64,000 bases of DNA from assembly GCF_025370935.1 (NCBI RefSeq), contig NC_133500.1, positions 4,705,487-4,769,486 of the forward strand, in the 5' to 3' direction. The notes beneath the pieces are model-generated. The model was not told the DNA's origin. It did not search any database and saw nothing but the letters and a program-made list of their open reading frames with translations. Source of the stretch: Choristoneura fumiferana. Its lineage: Eukaryota; Arthropoda; Insecta; Lepidoptera; Tortricidae. Numbering within the stretch: the stretch's first letter is position 1; every line of letters begins with the position of its first letter. Of the stretch, positions 12,466-24,840 are shown piece after piece. The translations under genes and the position numbers were made by a program.

Positions 12466-13245
12466 GTGTCCCTTCTGGGGTACCGCATGACGGGCACTGA
12501 CGGCAAGGCGGAGATGGCGAGATGATCATAGGCCTTATTTTCTATCACACTTGGCACCAAAGTCGTTTCTACGACTTCTTTTACGCTGTAAGACAAGGTT
12601 AGAAAGATGTGAATCCGATCGCGAATGTCAGTGCGTTAGAGAATACGTCCTATAATTACAAAGCTAGGGGTTCTGAGTTCGATCCCGGGTAGGTGTTAAT
12701 GAAGGAAACAGCGCTTTTCGGATTTTAATCGTTTATTTCGTACCTACCTATTATTTTTGATAACAATACGGTATTTGACAACTGAGTTTTCCAAAAAATC
12801 TATATACCTCTCTTTCTCAAACGCTTTTCTCTATGCAGCAAGTATGGTGGTACTGGCGTGTGACGTCACATGCCAGTATGTCTTTCTCTGTCTAATCTTG
12901 AATTTCAAACCTTTATAACTTTGTTATTTGTAAAGGTAGCATAAAAATTGTTTCTCTATTCGATAACAGGCATTGTGTAGCTTTAATTTATAAATCATAA
13001 TACAAAATAGTCAAATACCGTATTATGCTTACAAGACTGATGTGTTCTAAATCAATAACTCATAAAATACAAGTTCATTTGAATGTAAGATAAAATATAG
13101 AAGATAATATATCAAGTATATTCAAGAAAATTAAAAATTAAAATTACTTAACCTAGTCCATTAACAATATCATACATAAAAACTCAGATAAACTATAAAA
13201 ACAATTGGCAACTAGCCAATTGAACAAATTCTTCCTAAAAAGTTA
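12465..13245. other. No gene
   Basis: A tRNA-like B box (gagttcgatcccggg) near 12680 without a cloverleaf; rest AT-rich. Confidence 0.4.
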
Positions 13246-13249
13246 AATA

Positions 13250-13497
13250 TGTAAAAATATCGGGATAGAAAGGAGCTTATGCGTTATCCCATATGTCCAG
13301 CTATCTACACACCAAATTTAGAAATAAATAGAAATAGAAATATAAATATTTATTCGCTATTCGCACAAAACATAATAAAAAATAAAAGAAAGCGGTCCCA
13401 GCTCAGCATAGTGTTGGCCGGGTAGGCCAACGCTGGTCTTCCGCTGTGACCGCTTGAAATTTCATACAAATCCAGCTGTTTTGACGTGAAGGAGTAA

Positions 13498-13533
<36 letters not shown>

Positions 13534-13800
13534 TGTGTAATCTACAATTTTTGTCAAACCAAGGTATGAAATATTTGTGTGCTAAGCAAAATTCCTTCAG
13601 CCGTTTTTGCATGATAGAGTATCAAACATCCAAACATACAAAATTTCACAAATTTAATATCAGTGGCACTAAGTAGTATTGATATAAAATGATATTGTAA
13701 CGGATAACTCACGTCTTAAACCGAGTTTAGCTCGACATGTTTCGGGCTATTTCGTAGCCCTTCTTCTCAGGAACACGCGACTCGGCGGCTAGTCACGGCG
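13250..13800. repeat. Family J remnant, (CA)n and family I block
   Basis: A J-type remnant at 13255-13500, (CA)15 at about 13500-13530, and a family-I block at 13690-13800 with tcgacatgtttcgggct. Confidence 0.6.
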
Positions 13801-14169
13801 GGTAGTAGTCACGGTAGTTTCATGTTCAAAGTATTGATATAGTTCAAAAGTTACAGCATTGTGCCACAAAACCAGACAGCCTTCGAAATATAAACGCCTT
13901 TCGATACGAAACCCTAAAAAGCAGTATGGAAATAACATATAGTTTAAAGCTACCAGAATAGGCAGTTTTTTGCCACAGTTATTACGATGTGTAGCGGAGC
14001 ATAAAGCTTTATTTTTCACACTCATAAAAATATGTTTAAGCTCTCACTATATGCCGCCTTTCAGTGTTTTATAACTGTTTAAAATCTAGATCATAAAATA
14101 CTACAGTTTCGTTTTGAAGAGTAACGTAGACAGTTTTAAATTAAAGCTCTCATTGAATTTAATAACCTA

Positions 14170-14402
14170 ACCTAACCAACGAAAGAGAGGTGTGTTATAT
14201 AGTTTGACCGCTATATGTGTATCTGTCTGTGGCACCGTAGCTCTTAAACCGGTGAACCGATTTAAATGGTTTTTTTTTATTTGAAAGCAAGTTTTTAGCG
14301 ATGGTTCCTAGGCATGTTTTATCGAAATCGGTTCAGCCGTTTTTAAGATATTGAACTTCGAAGTGACAAAGTCGCGGGTTTTCCAACTTTTTGTTGGTTA
14401 GA
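14170..14402 (+). repeat. Repeat family F
   Basis: Carries gcaccgtagctcttaaac and caaagtcgcgggttttccaa. Confidence 0.8.
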
Positions 14403-14427
14403 TTATTATTGCATCGGGAGTTTAAAA

Positions 14428-15033
14428 AAAACCGGCCAAGAGCGTTTTGGACACGCCCAGGATAGGGTTCCGTAGCCATTACGAAAAAATCAAGTAATAT
14501 TTTTCTAAGGATTTCGTATTACGTACGGAATCTTCCAAGTTTAGGTATGTTTTATACCTTAGGCTGCCTTACTCTTGAACTACTAATAATTCTCAAGTAA
14601 TCTTAGCCGCTATAATTTTCCTTGTAAATTTGATATTTATTTACTACCATCCTGATTTTTTCCAAATTTTTCCACCCAACAGTTTACATTTTAGAGAGGA
14701 CACGTGCACTTTAAAGTTTAATATTTCGCAAACAGATCAATAAATTGAAAAATCGTCACAGCAACCCCCCAATGGTTTCAAAAGACCTATCCAACGATAC
14801 CCCACACTATAGGATTAGTCGAAAAAAATAAATCACCCATTACGTCTATGGGAGGTACCTTAAAAAAAATGTTTTATTGCTTGTTATTTTACCACTTTGT
14901 CGGCGTGACTGATATGTATATTCATACCAAATTAATTACAGCTTTCTAGTACTAACGGTCTCTGAGTTAAGCCGCGGACAGACAGACAGGCGAAACTATA
15001 AGGGTTCCTAGTTGACTACGGAACCCTAAAAAG
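14428..15033 (+). repeat. Repeat family K, long copy
   Basis: About 600 bp from aaaaccggccaagagcgttt to gactacggaaccctaaaa. Other copies: 41206-41825 and 63035-63690; fragment 28278-28400. Confidence 0.75.
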
Positions 15034-15825
15034 GAGATTATGAGTCATCTTGATTTGAAAATTGTGTGGCTAACCCTTCAATGGCGTCATAACCAGAACA
15101 ATTCCAATTTGATTACGAAATTTACAACTTGGCCAATTAAAAGATACGACCCACAACTTGTGGAATTTAGGAGCGGCCCTCGAAATCATAAACAGTTGAA
15201 ATATTTGCTATCCCTTTCCATGGTGTGTTATGCAAAGTGTCACATTATCTAGACACGCGGTAGCGTGCCAAGCCAAGGTCAAGCTAACAGAACTAGCGAG
15301 CAGCACCGTGTGTAATTTTACCCGAACCATTTGGAGCCATAACTGAAAAACTATTTCACACAAACGTGTCAAATTTGGCTCTTTTATTGAGACTTGAGAC
15401 TTACATGTGTGCTCCAAATTTCATAAACACACCTCAAACGGTTATTTAGATATTAACATCGTCATTTTTATAACTGACTCACCTACAGATCAAAATTCTA
15501 ACCCAGTTCCAGATGACCTACAATGTTTAAATTTGGCATCCAGATAGGTAGTTAGGTGAATATAAAGGAAAAAATCAGAAAGTAGTCAATAAGAAGAAAT
15601 TATATTTTAAGTCATTATAAAATAATTTCAGGTCTGACCATTAAACTTGGCCCCTTGGCACCCATTTAGATCTCACTTCTTTTGTCGTTAAAGTCAACAA
15701 TGAAGGCATATATCATAATATTGAACTTGGCTCTAATTTCACATTTATGTTTTGATGGGATGACATTTTATCCACACATCTCAAACTGAATGCGTTCAAA
15801 AACCGAAAATTATGGCCAGAAACCA
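15033..15825. other. No gene recognised
   Basis: Open frames are short and show no splice context or domain. Confidence 0.45.
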
Positions 15826-16267
15826 ACCAACCAACAAAAAGTTGGAAATCCCCCCACTTTGTCACTTCAAAGTTCTATATCTCAAAAACGGCTGACACAC
15901 ACGCAAGCATCACGCCTGTATTCCCAAATGGAAGGCAGAGCACACGAAACGTTACCGCTTCGGAGCCACTTTTAGCAATTTTAGGTACAATAGTGACAGG
16001 TTGCTAGCCTGTCGCCTACGGTATACCTAAACCTATATCCTCAGTCGCCTCTTACGACATCCACGGGACAAATGGAGAGGTGTAATTCTAACCCGAAACA
16101 AACACAGGTCGAAGAACCATCGCTAGAAAAACCACATTTCAAATAAAAAAAACCGCATTCAAATCGGTCCACCCGTTTAAGTGCCACAGACAGACGCACA
16201 GACAGACAGATAGACAGACACACATAGCGGTCAAATTTATAACACCCCTCTTTTTGCGTCGGGGGTT
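15826..16267 (-). repeat. Family F interrupted by another repeat
   Basis: F sequence stops at about 15897 and resumes at 16110. The insert includes gtgacaggttgctagcctgt and ctcttacgacatccacggg. Confidence 0.7.
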
Positions 16268-16343
16268 AATTAAACAAATTAAAAGGTAAATTGTGTTATG
16301 TTGTGTGTATTATGTTTTATGTAAATTGCACCACCTGCTAAAA

Positions 16344-16800
16344 TTTATTCCTTACTTCTGTCCATTGTAAAGGTTGCCTGGAAGAGATCGCTCTGAAGCG
16401 ATAAGGCCGCCTAATGCTTACCTCAGAAAATCTCTATGTAAATACTGTGTTTTCTATACCGCTTACTGTGTTTTTTTTTATTCGACTGGATGGCAAACGA
16501 GCAAGTGGGTCTCCTGATGGTAAGAGATCACCACTGCCCATAAACATCTGCAACACCAGGGGTATTGCAGACGCGTTGCCACCTAGAGGCCTAAGATGGG
16601 ATAGCTCAAGTGCCAGTAATTTCACCGGCTGTCTTACTCTCCACGCCGAAACACAACGGTGCAGCACTGCTGCTTCACGGCAGGATTAGCGAGCAAGATG
16701 GTGGTAGCAATCCGGGCGGACCTTGCACAAGGTCCTACTACCTGTAACCTGCACCTGTTGGTATGCAATAAAGAGTTATTGTATTGTATTGTAAACCTAC
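16344..16800 (+). repeat. Family G interrupted by family B
   Basis: G (gtaaaggttgcctggaagag ... aataaagagttattgtattg) is intact at 31609-31780. Here a B copy (16470-16758) sits before the final aataaag block. Confidence 0.78.
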
Positions 16801-16946
16801 TTAAATATTATATACAAACATCCAAGACTCTGACAAACATTTCGTATTCGTCATACTCGTACAAATATTTGCCCGTCACCGGGATCGAACCCACAACCGC
16901 TAGCTTCGTAGTCAGGGTCACTAACAACTTAGTTAACCGGCCGTCA
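16800..16946 (-). repeat. SINE family D, truncated
   Basis: Carries the accgggatcgaacccac B-box region and gcttcgtagtcag. Confidence 0.65.
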
Positions 16947-16949
16947 GTA

Positions 16950-17500
16950 GTGTGTGTGAACGATTCCACAAACTCGTTCCAGCGACCCTCCTCCATGTAT
17001 CGTGTATAAAGTGCCGCAAAAATACACGAGGGTGATACCTAAGCAGTTTAGAGGTACTACGTGGTTCTGCATAATAACTGGAGGGAGTTAGAGCTACTGG
17101 AACCACCCCCGAAAGGGAAATCTTGGCCGGAATTCCCTACATACGAGTAACAAATGAATGAAATTAAAAGATGACTAAAGAAACTGAGTACAGTATATTG
17201 ATTAGATCGAGAAGATAAATTATAAGTTTAAAGTTATACTTAAATAAAGTTAAATTACTATTTTTTGAAATAATTCAGGTATTTTCAAGTACATGCGTTA
17301 AAATAGCTTAAAATAAAAATAAACAGAATGATTAATCAGATAAATAGACTACAATATAGCTAAACTACAGTCTACTATCAATCTACTGTCATCTGTTTCT
17401 CTTATTATCTATTAATATTATGTGCTTTATGTACGAGTATAATAAAGAGTTATACGGACATTCTAATCACAAAATGTAAATAAACGCAAATAACTATTAG
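16950..17500. other. No gene
   Basis: AT-rich, no family recognised. Confidence 0.45.
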
Positions 17501-17641
17501 GACCTGTTCACCACTTGTCGACTAACTTTAAGTGACGGATATCAGTGATGCCGTCTCTGTTTATTTTGTCCGATTAAACAAAGACGGCATTACTTTTATC
17601 TGCCACTTAAAGTTAGTCGACAAGTGGTAAAACAGGCCCTT
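17500..17641. mobile_element. Palindromic MITE, family P (diverged)
   Basis: Hairpin from cctgttcaccacttgtcgac to its complement gtcgacaagtggtaaaacagg; loop near 17565. Confidence 0.83.
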
Positions 17642-17764
17642 AGAGTTTTGGCTCAAAACCCTCTTTTTGCGAGACATTTCCAGTTCATTTTACTCCGGAC
17701 ACCACACAGTATCGAATAAACAATAATTTAAATAATTTCTCAGTGTTTACACGCAGAACCGACA

Positions 17765-18250
17765 CCGCAAACTAAACGTCACCAAATTTAAATTCTTGAT
17801 CGTTATTTGTCTTATTTACCCTTGGCTTTTGCCGCGATATAAAGACCACGATATAATTTTCGGGAGTTCTGATCAGCAGTGGCGGCGTAGGGGGGGGGGG
17901 GCGGTCCGCCTCGGGTACCAGCATCAAATGGGTGACAAAGACAACGTGCTTCTGCATGACGTGTTATATGAGAATTATATGTGTTTGCAGGTGGTAGGAC
18001 CTTGTGCAAGGCCTTGTGCTACCTCCATCTTGCTCGCTAATCCTGCCGTGAAGCAGCAATGCTTGCACTGTTGTGTTTTGGCGTGGAGAGTAAGACAGCC
18101 GGTGAAATTACTGGCACTTGAGGTATCCCATCTTAGGCCTCTAGGTTGGTAACGCATCTGCAATACCCCTGGTATTGCAAATGTTTATGGGCGGTGGTGA
18201 TCTTTTACCATCAGGAGACCCACTTGCTCGTTTTCCATCCAGTCGAAGCA
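17765..18250. repeat. Family N block followed by family B
   Basis: N (gcaaactaaacgtcacca ... gttctgatcag) is shared with 21015-21200. B is at 17984-18250 on the strand that ends in ccatccagtcgaa. Confidence 0.7.
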
Positions 18251-18735
18251 GCTGGTATTAATATTAAGACACTTGTAGGGCCTTTGGCGAGGAAGCGTTA
18301 ATTATTTTTACAATTAGCACGCAATGTACGATATGCGATACTACTTTGTTTTTATTGATAAAATCGCACTGTTGACGTGACAGCTGTCACGGAACGCTTC
18401 TCTACTAAAGATTTAAAGATTGATTGAACATAATTAACATACATGTTTTAAAATAATTAGATCGTAAGCAGCTGCAGTAGTATGAACTGTGTCGCAGCTG
18501 TTTACGCCCACCTCGGGATTATGGAGCAGTTATGTTATGTTCTAAAATAATACATTTATAGGTTAGTAAGTGTACTTAATTATTAAGACTATGTTAGAAT
18601 AAGAGAATAAAAGCAGGATATCATTTGAAACGCAGGTTCTTACTCTCTCGTATCAAATTATAGTACGCATGTACGCATTACATTGCTGCTCGAAAAAAAA
18701 ACAAAAGTAATTACGCTCTGTTAGTTAATTTACGA
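18250..18735. other. No gene
   Basis: Nothing recognised in this AT-rich stretch. Confidence 0.4.
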
Positions 18736-18736
18736 A

Positions 18737-18888
18737 GGACGCCCTCAGACTAGGTGGAGCGATGATCTTCGCAGGTTAGCTGGCAAGAACTGGATGAGAC
18801 TGGCCGAGGATCGTGCTCAGTGGCGTGCAACTGGAGAGGCCTATGTCCAGCAGTGGACTAAGATAGGCCGATGATGATGATGATGAGT
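18737..18888 (+). repeat. RTE-type LINE 3' end
   Basis: Ends gaggcctatgtccagcagtg then (gat)n; the coding remnant upstream resembles the RTE C-terminal end. Confidence 0.75.
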
Positions 18889-18914
18889 TCATTTTTAATT
18901 AAAAAATTGTTTTT

Positions 18915-19145
18915 AACCCCCGACGCAAAAAGAGGGGTGTTATAAGTTTGATCGCTATGTGTCTGTCTGTGACACCGTAGCTATTAAACGGATGGACCGA
19001 TTTGAATGCTGTTTTTTTTATTTGAAAGCAGGTTTTCTAGCCATGGTTCTTAGATATGTTTTATCAAAATCGGTTCAGCGGTTTTTGAGATATTGAACTT
19101 TGAAGTGACAAAGTCGGGGATTTTCAAACTTTTTGTTGGTTAGGT
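18915..19145 (+). repeat. Repeat family F
   Basis: Full-looking copy, begins aacccccgacgcaaaaagag. Confidence 0.82.
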
Positions 19146-19149
19146 TAAA

Positions 19150-20585
19150 ATATCTGTTCATAGCACTTAAATCTACATCTGGTTAAAGTTTGTGGCTATA
19201 TCAAAAATATGGGTAGTGCCACCTGAGAAGGTCACGCGCACTAAACATGTCATATAATTACAGCGGGATTTTGACATTCAATCTCGATTTGTGCAATCAG
19301 TTCTTCATGTAGCTGTATGTGTAATCATTGACTTCAACTCTCGTGGCACTACCTATACACGCTGTTTACTTAGCGTGTGAGTATATTTCTCACTCGGCTG
19401 GTTTTTTATAGTATTTTATACAGGTTTTGCCATCGTTATCCGGTTGTAGCTAAGTCTGCTCATGACCGCGGTCGGGGCAGTACCATCAAAACATCGTCTT
19501 TGATATTTTAGATATGTGTAAAAATCGTGAAAGTTAAAAAAAGTGAAGTCGACGGTCAAGGAATAAAATTGCCTAGGAGTTACTCAGGTATGGTTTAAAG
19601 TTAAGATAACAAGGTGTCAAATCTGAAATTTACTAGGAGCTTAACGATGAAGGAATACGTCGTAAAAAACCTGCGTACACCGGCGAAATTTAATGGTGTG
19701 TTAAGTTCGTAGTCTAAGGGGCTGTTTCACCATCCATTGATTAGTGTTAACTGACGATTAAATGTGATGCCGTCTCTATTTGTTTTGTTCGAATAGACGG
19801 AGACGGCATCACATTTAACAGTCGGTTAACACTAATCAATGGATGGTGAAACAGCCCTAAATATTTTCTTCGTGCAACGTTAATAAAAACTACGACGTAA
19901 TTGGGAATTCCCGAGGGAATTTAGTGAAAGCTCGGAATTTCATTTCATAAGCTTGTAATGTATGTAGAGTGATGGTTTGTGCATGCGGAACTGCGGCCAA
20001 GGCTTGTATTGTATTGTATAACTCTTTATTGTACATAAAACATAAGAAAATAACTGTTAACAAGATGTATAGTAGATGTATAGTAATATTAATACAGATT
20101 TTCCTTATTTATACTGACGTCACTTGACCATGAATCACAGTCAGTGCGTTTAGAAGCAAGCTCGGTATTGTTTACTGCTAACAGAAACAACCAAATAGGT
20201 AAATATGTAAAACAAAAAATATTAAAGCATATAACAAATATTTTACGCGTCATCTATCATCATGATCATGCCTTCACATCAGACATCTAAATCTAATCAC
20301 GACTACAAATCTACTAACAATGACATAAATACAAAATCCCAATCTCGATCTATTTATATTTCTTCTATCACGCATGTCTAGCCACCTTTTTTTTTAATTA
20401 ACATTTAAATCTGATTGCAAATTACTATGAGTTACCATTGAATATGGATATCTGAAAACAACATCTTTAAAAAACGAGTCTATCAGTCTCTCAAAGGGCC
20501 GGCAACGCACCTGTGATACCCCTCGTGATGGTAATTATAGTAATGAATCGTGATGACTAACTTTCAAACCGCTATAATTAAAAAA
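19150..20585. other. No gene; fragments
   Basis: Apart from the family-P hairpin: a family-G tail at 20005-20060 on the minus strand and a CR1-like tail remnant at 20470-20535 (gggccggcaacgcacctgtg). Confidence 0.5.
19718..19858. mobile_element. Palindromic MITE, family P, best preserved
   Basis: About 140 bp, nearly self-complementary end to end: ggggctgtttcaccatccat at the left and atggatggtgaaacagccc at the right. Confidence 0.9.
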
Positions 20586-20587
20586 GT

Positions 20588-20735
20588 TGTTTAGGTGTCT
20601 TTCCGTGGACCAATATCTGATACAATAAGCGTGCATAAATATCTGATACAACTCTATTTCTAGGGCCGGAAGGACGTGTCAGATATTTTTGCACGCTCCA
20701 CTGTGGCAGATATTATTGCTGGTGACTGTACAACA
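20588..20735. repeat. MITE family Q, diverged copy
   Basis: Ends gctggtgactgtac like the 47385-47483 element and has the gtcagatatttttgcacgct core; the left end is degraded. Confidence 0.6.
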
Positions 20736-21014
20736 GTGACATCTCCAAAATATTCTCGACCGATGTTCGCAAGAGGAAAAAGGTATGTTTACTTATTTGC
20801 TTGTAGCATGGCGAAATCTTAGCTAGCGTAGAACATAAATTTAAAAAACTTATGGAAACCACAAATCGTCATCGTCCTGTACGGGAAGTTAGGAGGAAAA
20901 TGTAAACCAATCATTAAGTCGTTGTCCAATACGAGTACAGTCGTCATCAGAAATATTAACGGACGAGGTTCCCAAATATTTCGGAGGAGTATTATACTCG
21001 TATTTCAATAAACC

Positions 21015-21530
21015 GCACCTGCAAACTAAACGTCACCAATTTAAATTCTTGAATTCGAGGTTTGTCTTTACTTTACCTTCACCGCTTTGCTCGGGTATTT
21101 GAAGACCCGATATAATTTTCGAAAAACTCTGATCAGCCGGGGCTTAGAGGCGGGGGTCGGTCCCTTGGATACCACGGCTTAATTCGGCTTAATTTCGGAG
21201 ATAACGTGCTTATTTCAATAAATTCGTTACACTAGATAAGGTTAATAATTAATATCAGCACGACGTTTGCAGGTGGTAGGACCTTGTGCAAGGTCCGCCC
21301 GGATTGCTACCACCATCTTGCTCGCTAATCCTGCCGTCAAGCAGCAGTGCTTGCACTGTTGTGTTTCGGCGTGGAGAGTAAGACAGCCGGTGAAATTACT
21401 GGGTAACCCATCTTAGGCCTCTAGGTTGGCAACGCGTCTGCAATACCCCGGTGTTGCAGATGTTTATGGGCGGTGGTGATTTCTTACCATCAGGAGACCC
21501 ACTTGCTCGTTTGCCATCCAGTCGAATAAA
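21015..21530. repeat. Family N block followed by family B
   Basis: Same order as 17765-18250, with B at 21267-21530. Confidence 0.7.
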
Positions 21531-21937
21531 GTGCATTGTCATTAATAATAGAGCAGCGACTTTATTAAAGTCGGAACACATAACGAGCTAAGTTATCAAA
21601 AAGTACAGAATGTTAAAGGTACCTAAGAAGGTAGGTACTCGTAACACAGTCAGGAGAAGGGTGATCAGTGATCAACTGTGTGATGCAGACTTAAGGTATA
21701 TTTTCCATAAATTTTCCAAATTTATTGACACTTATATTTATGAAAAAATTGCATGTTACTAACCTTATCTAGTGTAACGAATTTATTGAAATATAATGCT
21801 GCTCCAAAATATTTGAGTACCTAGTCCGCTACAATACATCTGACGGCGACTGTACCAATGTTTGTACCAATGTTGGTAACAATGCCGGTACCTAGTTCGC
21901 TAGTGCAAAGCATGATCGAGAAATAAACGCAAACGTC

Positions 21938-21984
21938 GCAGTACCTTGTGCATCTTCATCGAAGACAACATTGTATTTGGAGAT
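21938..21984 (+). promoter_or_regulatory. Candidate untranslated exon 1 and donor of paralogue 1
   Basis: A consensus donor (gagat/GTGAGT, GT at 21985-21986) lies 756 bases before the acceptor at 22740. A cagt initiator-like motif lies about 47 bases before the donor. No convincing TATA box at the usual distance. Pairing of this donor with the acceptor is inference; a cDNA would decide it. Confidence 0.3.
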
Positions 21985-22699
21985 GTGAGTTTAAGTACTT
22001 CAAGAACAAATTATCTGGTACGTAATTTATTTTTGTTCTCATTAACGCCTTTTATACTATTGTCTTGTGTGTAGTGTGTTATAATGTTTAAACACAGAAC
22101 TTTGTGTTGTAAACACACATAAAAGAGATTTGTTACTTACGCACATACTTGTATAAGTACAAACTCACTGGTTGTACCTATGTTTAGTTCTATTTCGCTG
22201 AATTTTTATAGCTGTTTAATTCGTAATTAAAATTCAAAGTAATTTACTAAAACTATTATACTTTTGTTTTTATTAGACTAGTGTCACAGTTATATGTTTA
22301 TTGTGTTATTTATCTAATATAATGTAGATAATGTGGACAGTAGGTGTACATTTTATAAATAATATAATTATTTTACTACTTATGAACAAATTTTGTTCTG
22401 AATAACTCTATACTTAAATAAATTATTTTGTGTGTATTCTGAAATCATCTTACTCTAACAGAAGCACATACAACTAATTATTTTATGTATATTAGTCCTC
22501 GTTATTTTGTGCATTGTCTTAAACATCTTTAAATTTTTCAACATTAGTATTAGGTAGGTATATATAAAATCTGCTACTTATTTTAATTTTCTTCTAATTA
22601 TTTTTACGTTTTAATAAGGTAGTTTAATTTTTACAACTGTACACTGAGTGTCACTTATATTCGATGTCCTGTACACTGCTTTTGATTTGTAGCTATATT

Positions 22700-22754
22700 T
22701 TTATTTTTCCAATGGTTTCTTAATTATTTCTAATCCACAGACTAAAACAACACG
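22700..22754 (+). other. 3' splice site and 5'UTR part of exon 2, paralogue 1
   Basis: A T-rich tract leads into taatccacag ending at 22740; 14 bases of leader follow before the ATG at 22755. The same arrangement occurs before paralogues 2 and 3, so an untranslated first exon is inferred. Confidence 0.7.
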
Positions 22755-23606
22755 ATGTACCGATTTATCATCCTCCTCTTGCCTGGAGTCTTCTCCAAAA
22801 TGGCCATCAATGTCTTCGATGGTCCTCAACCCAGGGTCGAGGTCTCTGGATCCCAGACTGATATCATCAGCGACGCAGAACGCAGCGCCTTCCACATCAA
22901 CGACGCAGAACTCAAAGAAGCTGCCAACAAATTGCATGGCAAAAGCCCTGACGATATTTTCGTAAGAGGCCCTACGCCCTGGGATGATTTATACAGATCA
23001 TTCAATTGGACTGAAATCAGCAGAACTTTGGTGCTCAAAAACGCAAAGGTCTTGAACTATAGGTCAGAGCAAACGGTAATAGCTTCGAAAAACTTTCATA
23101 ACGACGGTGCAGTCCCTGTTGCTTATTCAGCCGCCGTCTTACAGTTAGAGCAGAACACAATCAGGCACTTCTGGACAAGAGTTGGCTACGTCACTGTCAC
23201 GCAGAAAATTGATTACAACGTCAACGTAGGTGTCGATGGAATCAACAAATTTTCCAGCCAGAATTCCTTCCTTGAAGACAGCGCAAACATCATTCCTGTT
23301 ACTGTTGGATCGAAGACTTCAGCGAACATTACTCTCCCAGCTGGAGAAACAGCAGTTGCTGTGTTGACAGCTACTAAAGGAGAGATAGATGTTGAGGTGG
23401 AGTTCGAGGCTTCTTTAAGTGGACAGGCAGCAGCAAATTACGCATTGACGTACAAAGATCATCATTTTTGGGGTTTGGATATTAACACATTGCTGGACGC
23501 TGCTGGACAGCCTAAAACAAAGACTTGGAAGGAGACCATCACGATTCGTTTCTTTGCTGATGAACGAGTGTTAGCTTTTAATTTAAATGGAACTCTCATT
23601 CAGTGA
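22755..23606 (+). CDS. YP4/spherulin-2A-like secreted protein, paralogue 1 (aerolysin-fold candidate)
   Basis: 283 codons in one uninterrupted exon. Residues 1 to about 14 are a hydrophobic signal peptide, so the product should be secreted. Landmarks: DAERSAF (40-46), GPTPWDDLY (72-80), KNFHND (112-117), then from about 119 to 224 an alternating Ser/Thr- and Val-rich stretch (VTVTQKIDYNVNVGV, then IPVTVGSKTSANITLPAGE, then GEIDVEVEFEASLSG) typical of the insertion/membrane-hairpin domain of ETX/MTX2-aerolysin proteins. No cysteine; sequons at N84, N191 and N278. I recall Plodia YP4, a follicle-cell yolk protein reported as similar to Physarum spherulin 2a; overall length and style fit, but no alignment was run. 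The ATG follows a splice acceptor by 14 bases. Tandem neighbour is paralogue 2, roughly three quarters identical by eye and of exactly equal length. Coding is sure, family likely, function unproven. Confidence 0.85.
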   Translation: MYRFIILLLPGVFSKMAINVFDGPQPRVEVSGSQTDIISDAERSAFHINDAELKEAANKLHGKSPDDIFVRGPTPWDDLYRSFNWTEISRTLVLKNAKVLNYRSEQTVIASKNFHNDGAVPVAYSAAVLQLEQNTIRHFWTRVGYVTVTQKIDYNVNVGVDGINKFSSQNSFLEDSANIIPVTVGSKTSANITLPAGETAVAVLTATKGEIDVEVEFEASLSGQAAANYALTYKDHHFWGLDINTLLDAAGQPKTKTWKETITIRFFADERVLAFNLNGTLIQ

Positions 23607-23872
23607 GCTCTCTTTGTTATGTAGAAGTAGGTAGGTGGTTGTCCCTTGTGACTAATTGCATGACGATGTTTCGCCATGTTTTTACTATTGCATCTCGGAA
23701 AAAGGAATCAGTTTGAAAATGAATCGAATTGATAATTTGACGAAACTTCATTTTCGTTTTATTTAATTTTATTTAAATGTTAATAAGAGTTTAAGACTAA
23801 GAAATCGAAGTGTGGCTTTAAGCATTTTGTAAAAGTACAAATAATTTTAATATTTTTATTGAATTAATAATA

Positions 23873-23878
23873 AATAAA
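23873..23878 (+). terminator. Polyadenylation signal, paralogue 1
   Basis: aataaa in an AT-rich 3' region, 267 bases after the stop at 23606. It gives a 3'UTR of about 290 bases. Confidence 0.6.
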
Positions 23879-23879
23879 G

Positions 23880-24840
23880 TTACATGTTATTTTGAGCTGT
23901 TTTTGTTTTATTTGTAGAGGCAAATGCCTCTATGGCAGTATAAGCACGCATGGCATATTTTAAGGCATGTATTTATAATGTTTTCCTTAAACTCAAGTAT
24001 CCTGAATATAAGGATAATATTACGATAACATTTGATACAGGTACTTTTTATGATTAATTTATGAATGACGTGAGAACGTTATAGAAATCTGCTTTACGTA
24101 CAAATGCTTAAAATTATTTTTCTGTCTCCCTCGTATCGGTTAGTATCGTGTTTAAATGTCAGTTGATCGGGTGTTAAAAAATAGGTTAAGCTTGCATGAT
24201 GAGTACCACACATTGGATATACTCATGTGGGGGGAGGTTCCAATAGAGAGATCTCTCCACGCAGGTGTTATGTCTGGGGACCGAAGTCCGAAGGAAGAGC
24301 GTCGAGACTTGTATATATGCGACCGCGTTGAGAAACTTCGATAGTAGTACATGTAGAACATGGCCGACCATGTTCCGAGAAACTCCGAGGTTTCTATCGT
24401 TGTTCACTAGATGGCCCTAGGAGTCGCTACACACACTTTTATAGAGAAATTTGCTTTTCTATCCTTTTTTAGCCTTACTGTTTTTTTATCCAAGAAATGT
24501 CATAAAAATTGGTAAAGACTTAGTCGGTACACACATACAAACCTTTCTTACAAGCCTCTGCCCTAACCAGGACTCAAAATGACAACTAGGCTATTCTTGA
24601 TTGACATAAATGTTCATCATCCCAGCCTATATACGTCCCACTGCTGGGCACAGGCCTCCTCTCAGAACAAGAGGGCTTGGGCCATAGTTTCCACGCGGGC
24701 CCAGTGCGGATTGGGAACATAAATGTTACGTAAAGTATATCTCCATGAACTACCGTAATTATTTTGGCTTGATAATTCTAACTCATAACTCCCTTGGTTC
24801 AAGGTATCCTTGGGTTGGTAGGTGGTATAGGCATCTTTAT
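23880..24840. other. Spacer between paralogues 1 and 2
   Basis: Should hold exon 1 and the promoter of paralogue 2; no first exon could be picked with confidence. A possible donor (gac/GTGAGA) lies near 24068. It also contains a truncated SINE at 24613-24720 and a short block at 24220-24300 that resembles 3195-3240 (both carry a tgtctgggga/tgcctgggga core). Confidence 0.4.
24613..24720 (-). repeat. SINE family A, 3' part only
   Basis: Carries the family-A tail (cccagcctatatacgtccca onward) but stops in the body at the tgcggattgggaac block, without the tRNA-like head. It is a 3'-end fragment, as expected of a 5'-truncated retroposed copy, inside the tandem gene spacer. Confidence 0.8.

Larger units (their letters stand above)
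21540..22754 (+). other. 5' region of the gene cluster, no coding
   Basis: After the repeats end at about 21530 this stretch is low in recognisable repeats and very AT-rich from about 22150. It should contain the promoter, first exon and first intron of paralogue 1. No other open frame worth calling. Confidence 0.5.

Noticed and set aside
12342..12596. 84-codon frame on -
   Set aside because: Lies largely in K-like repeat sequence (ggtacggaacccttcgtgcg).
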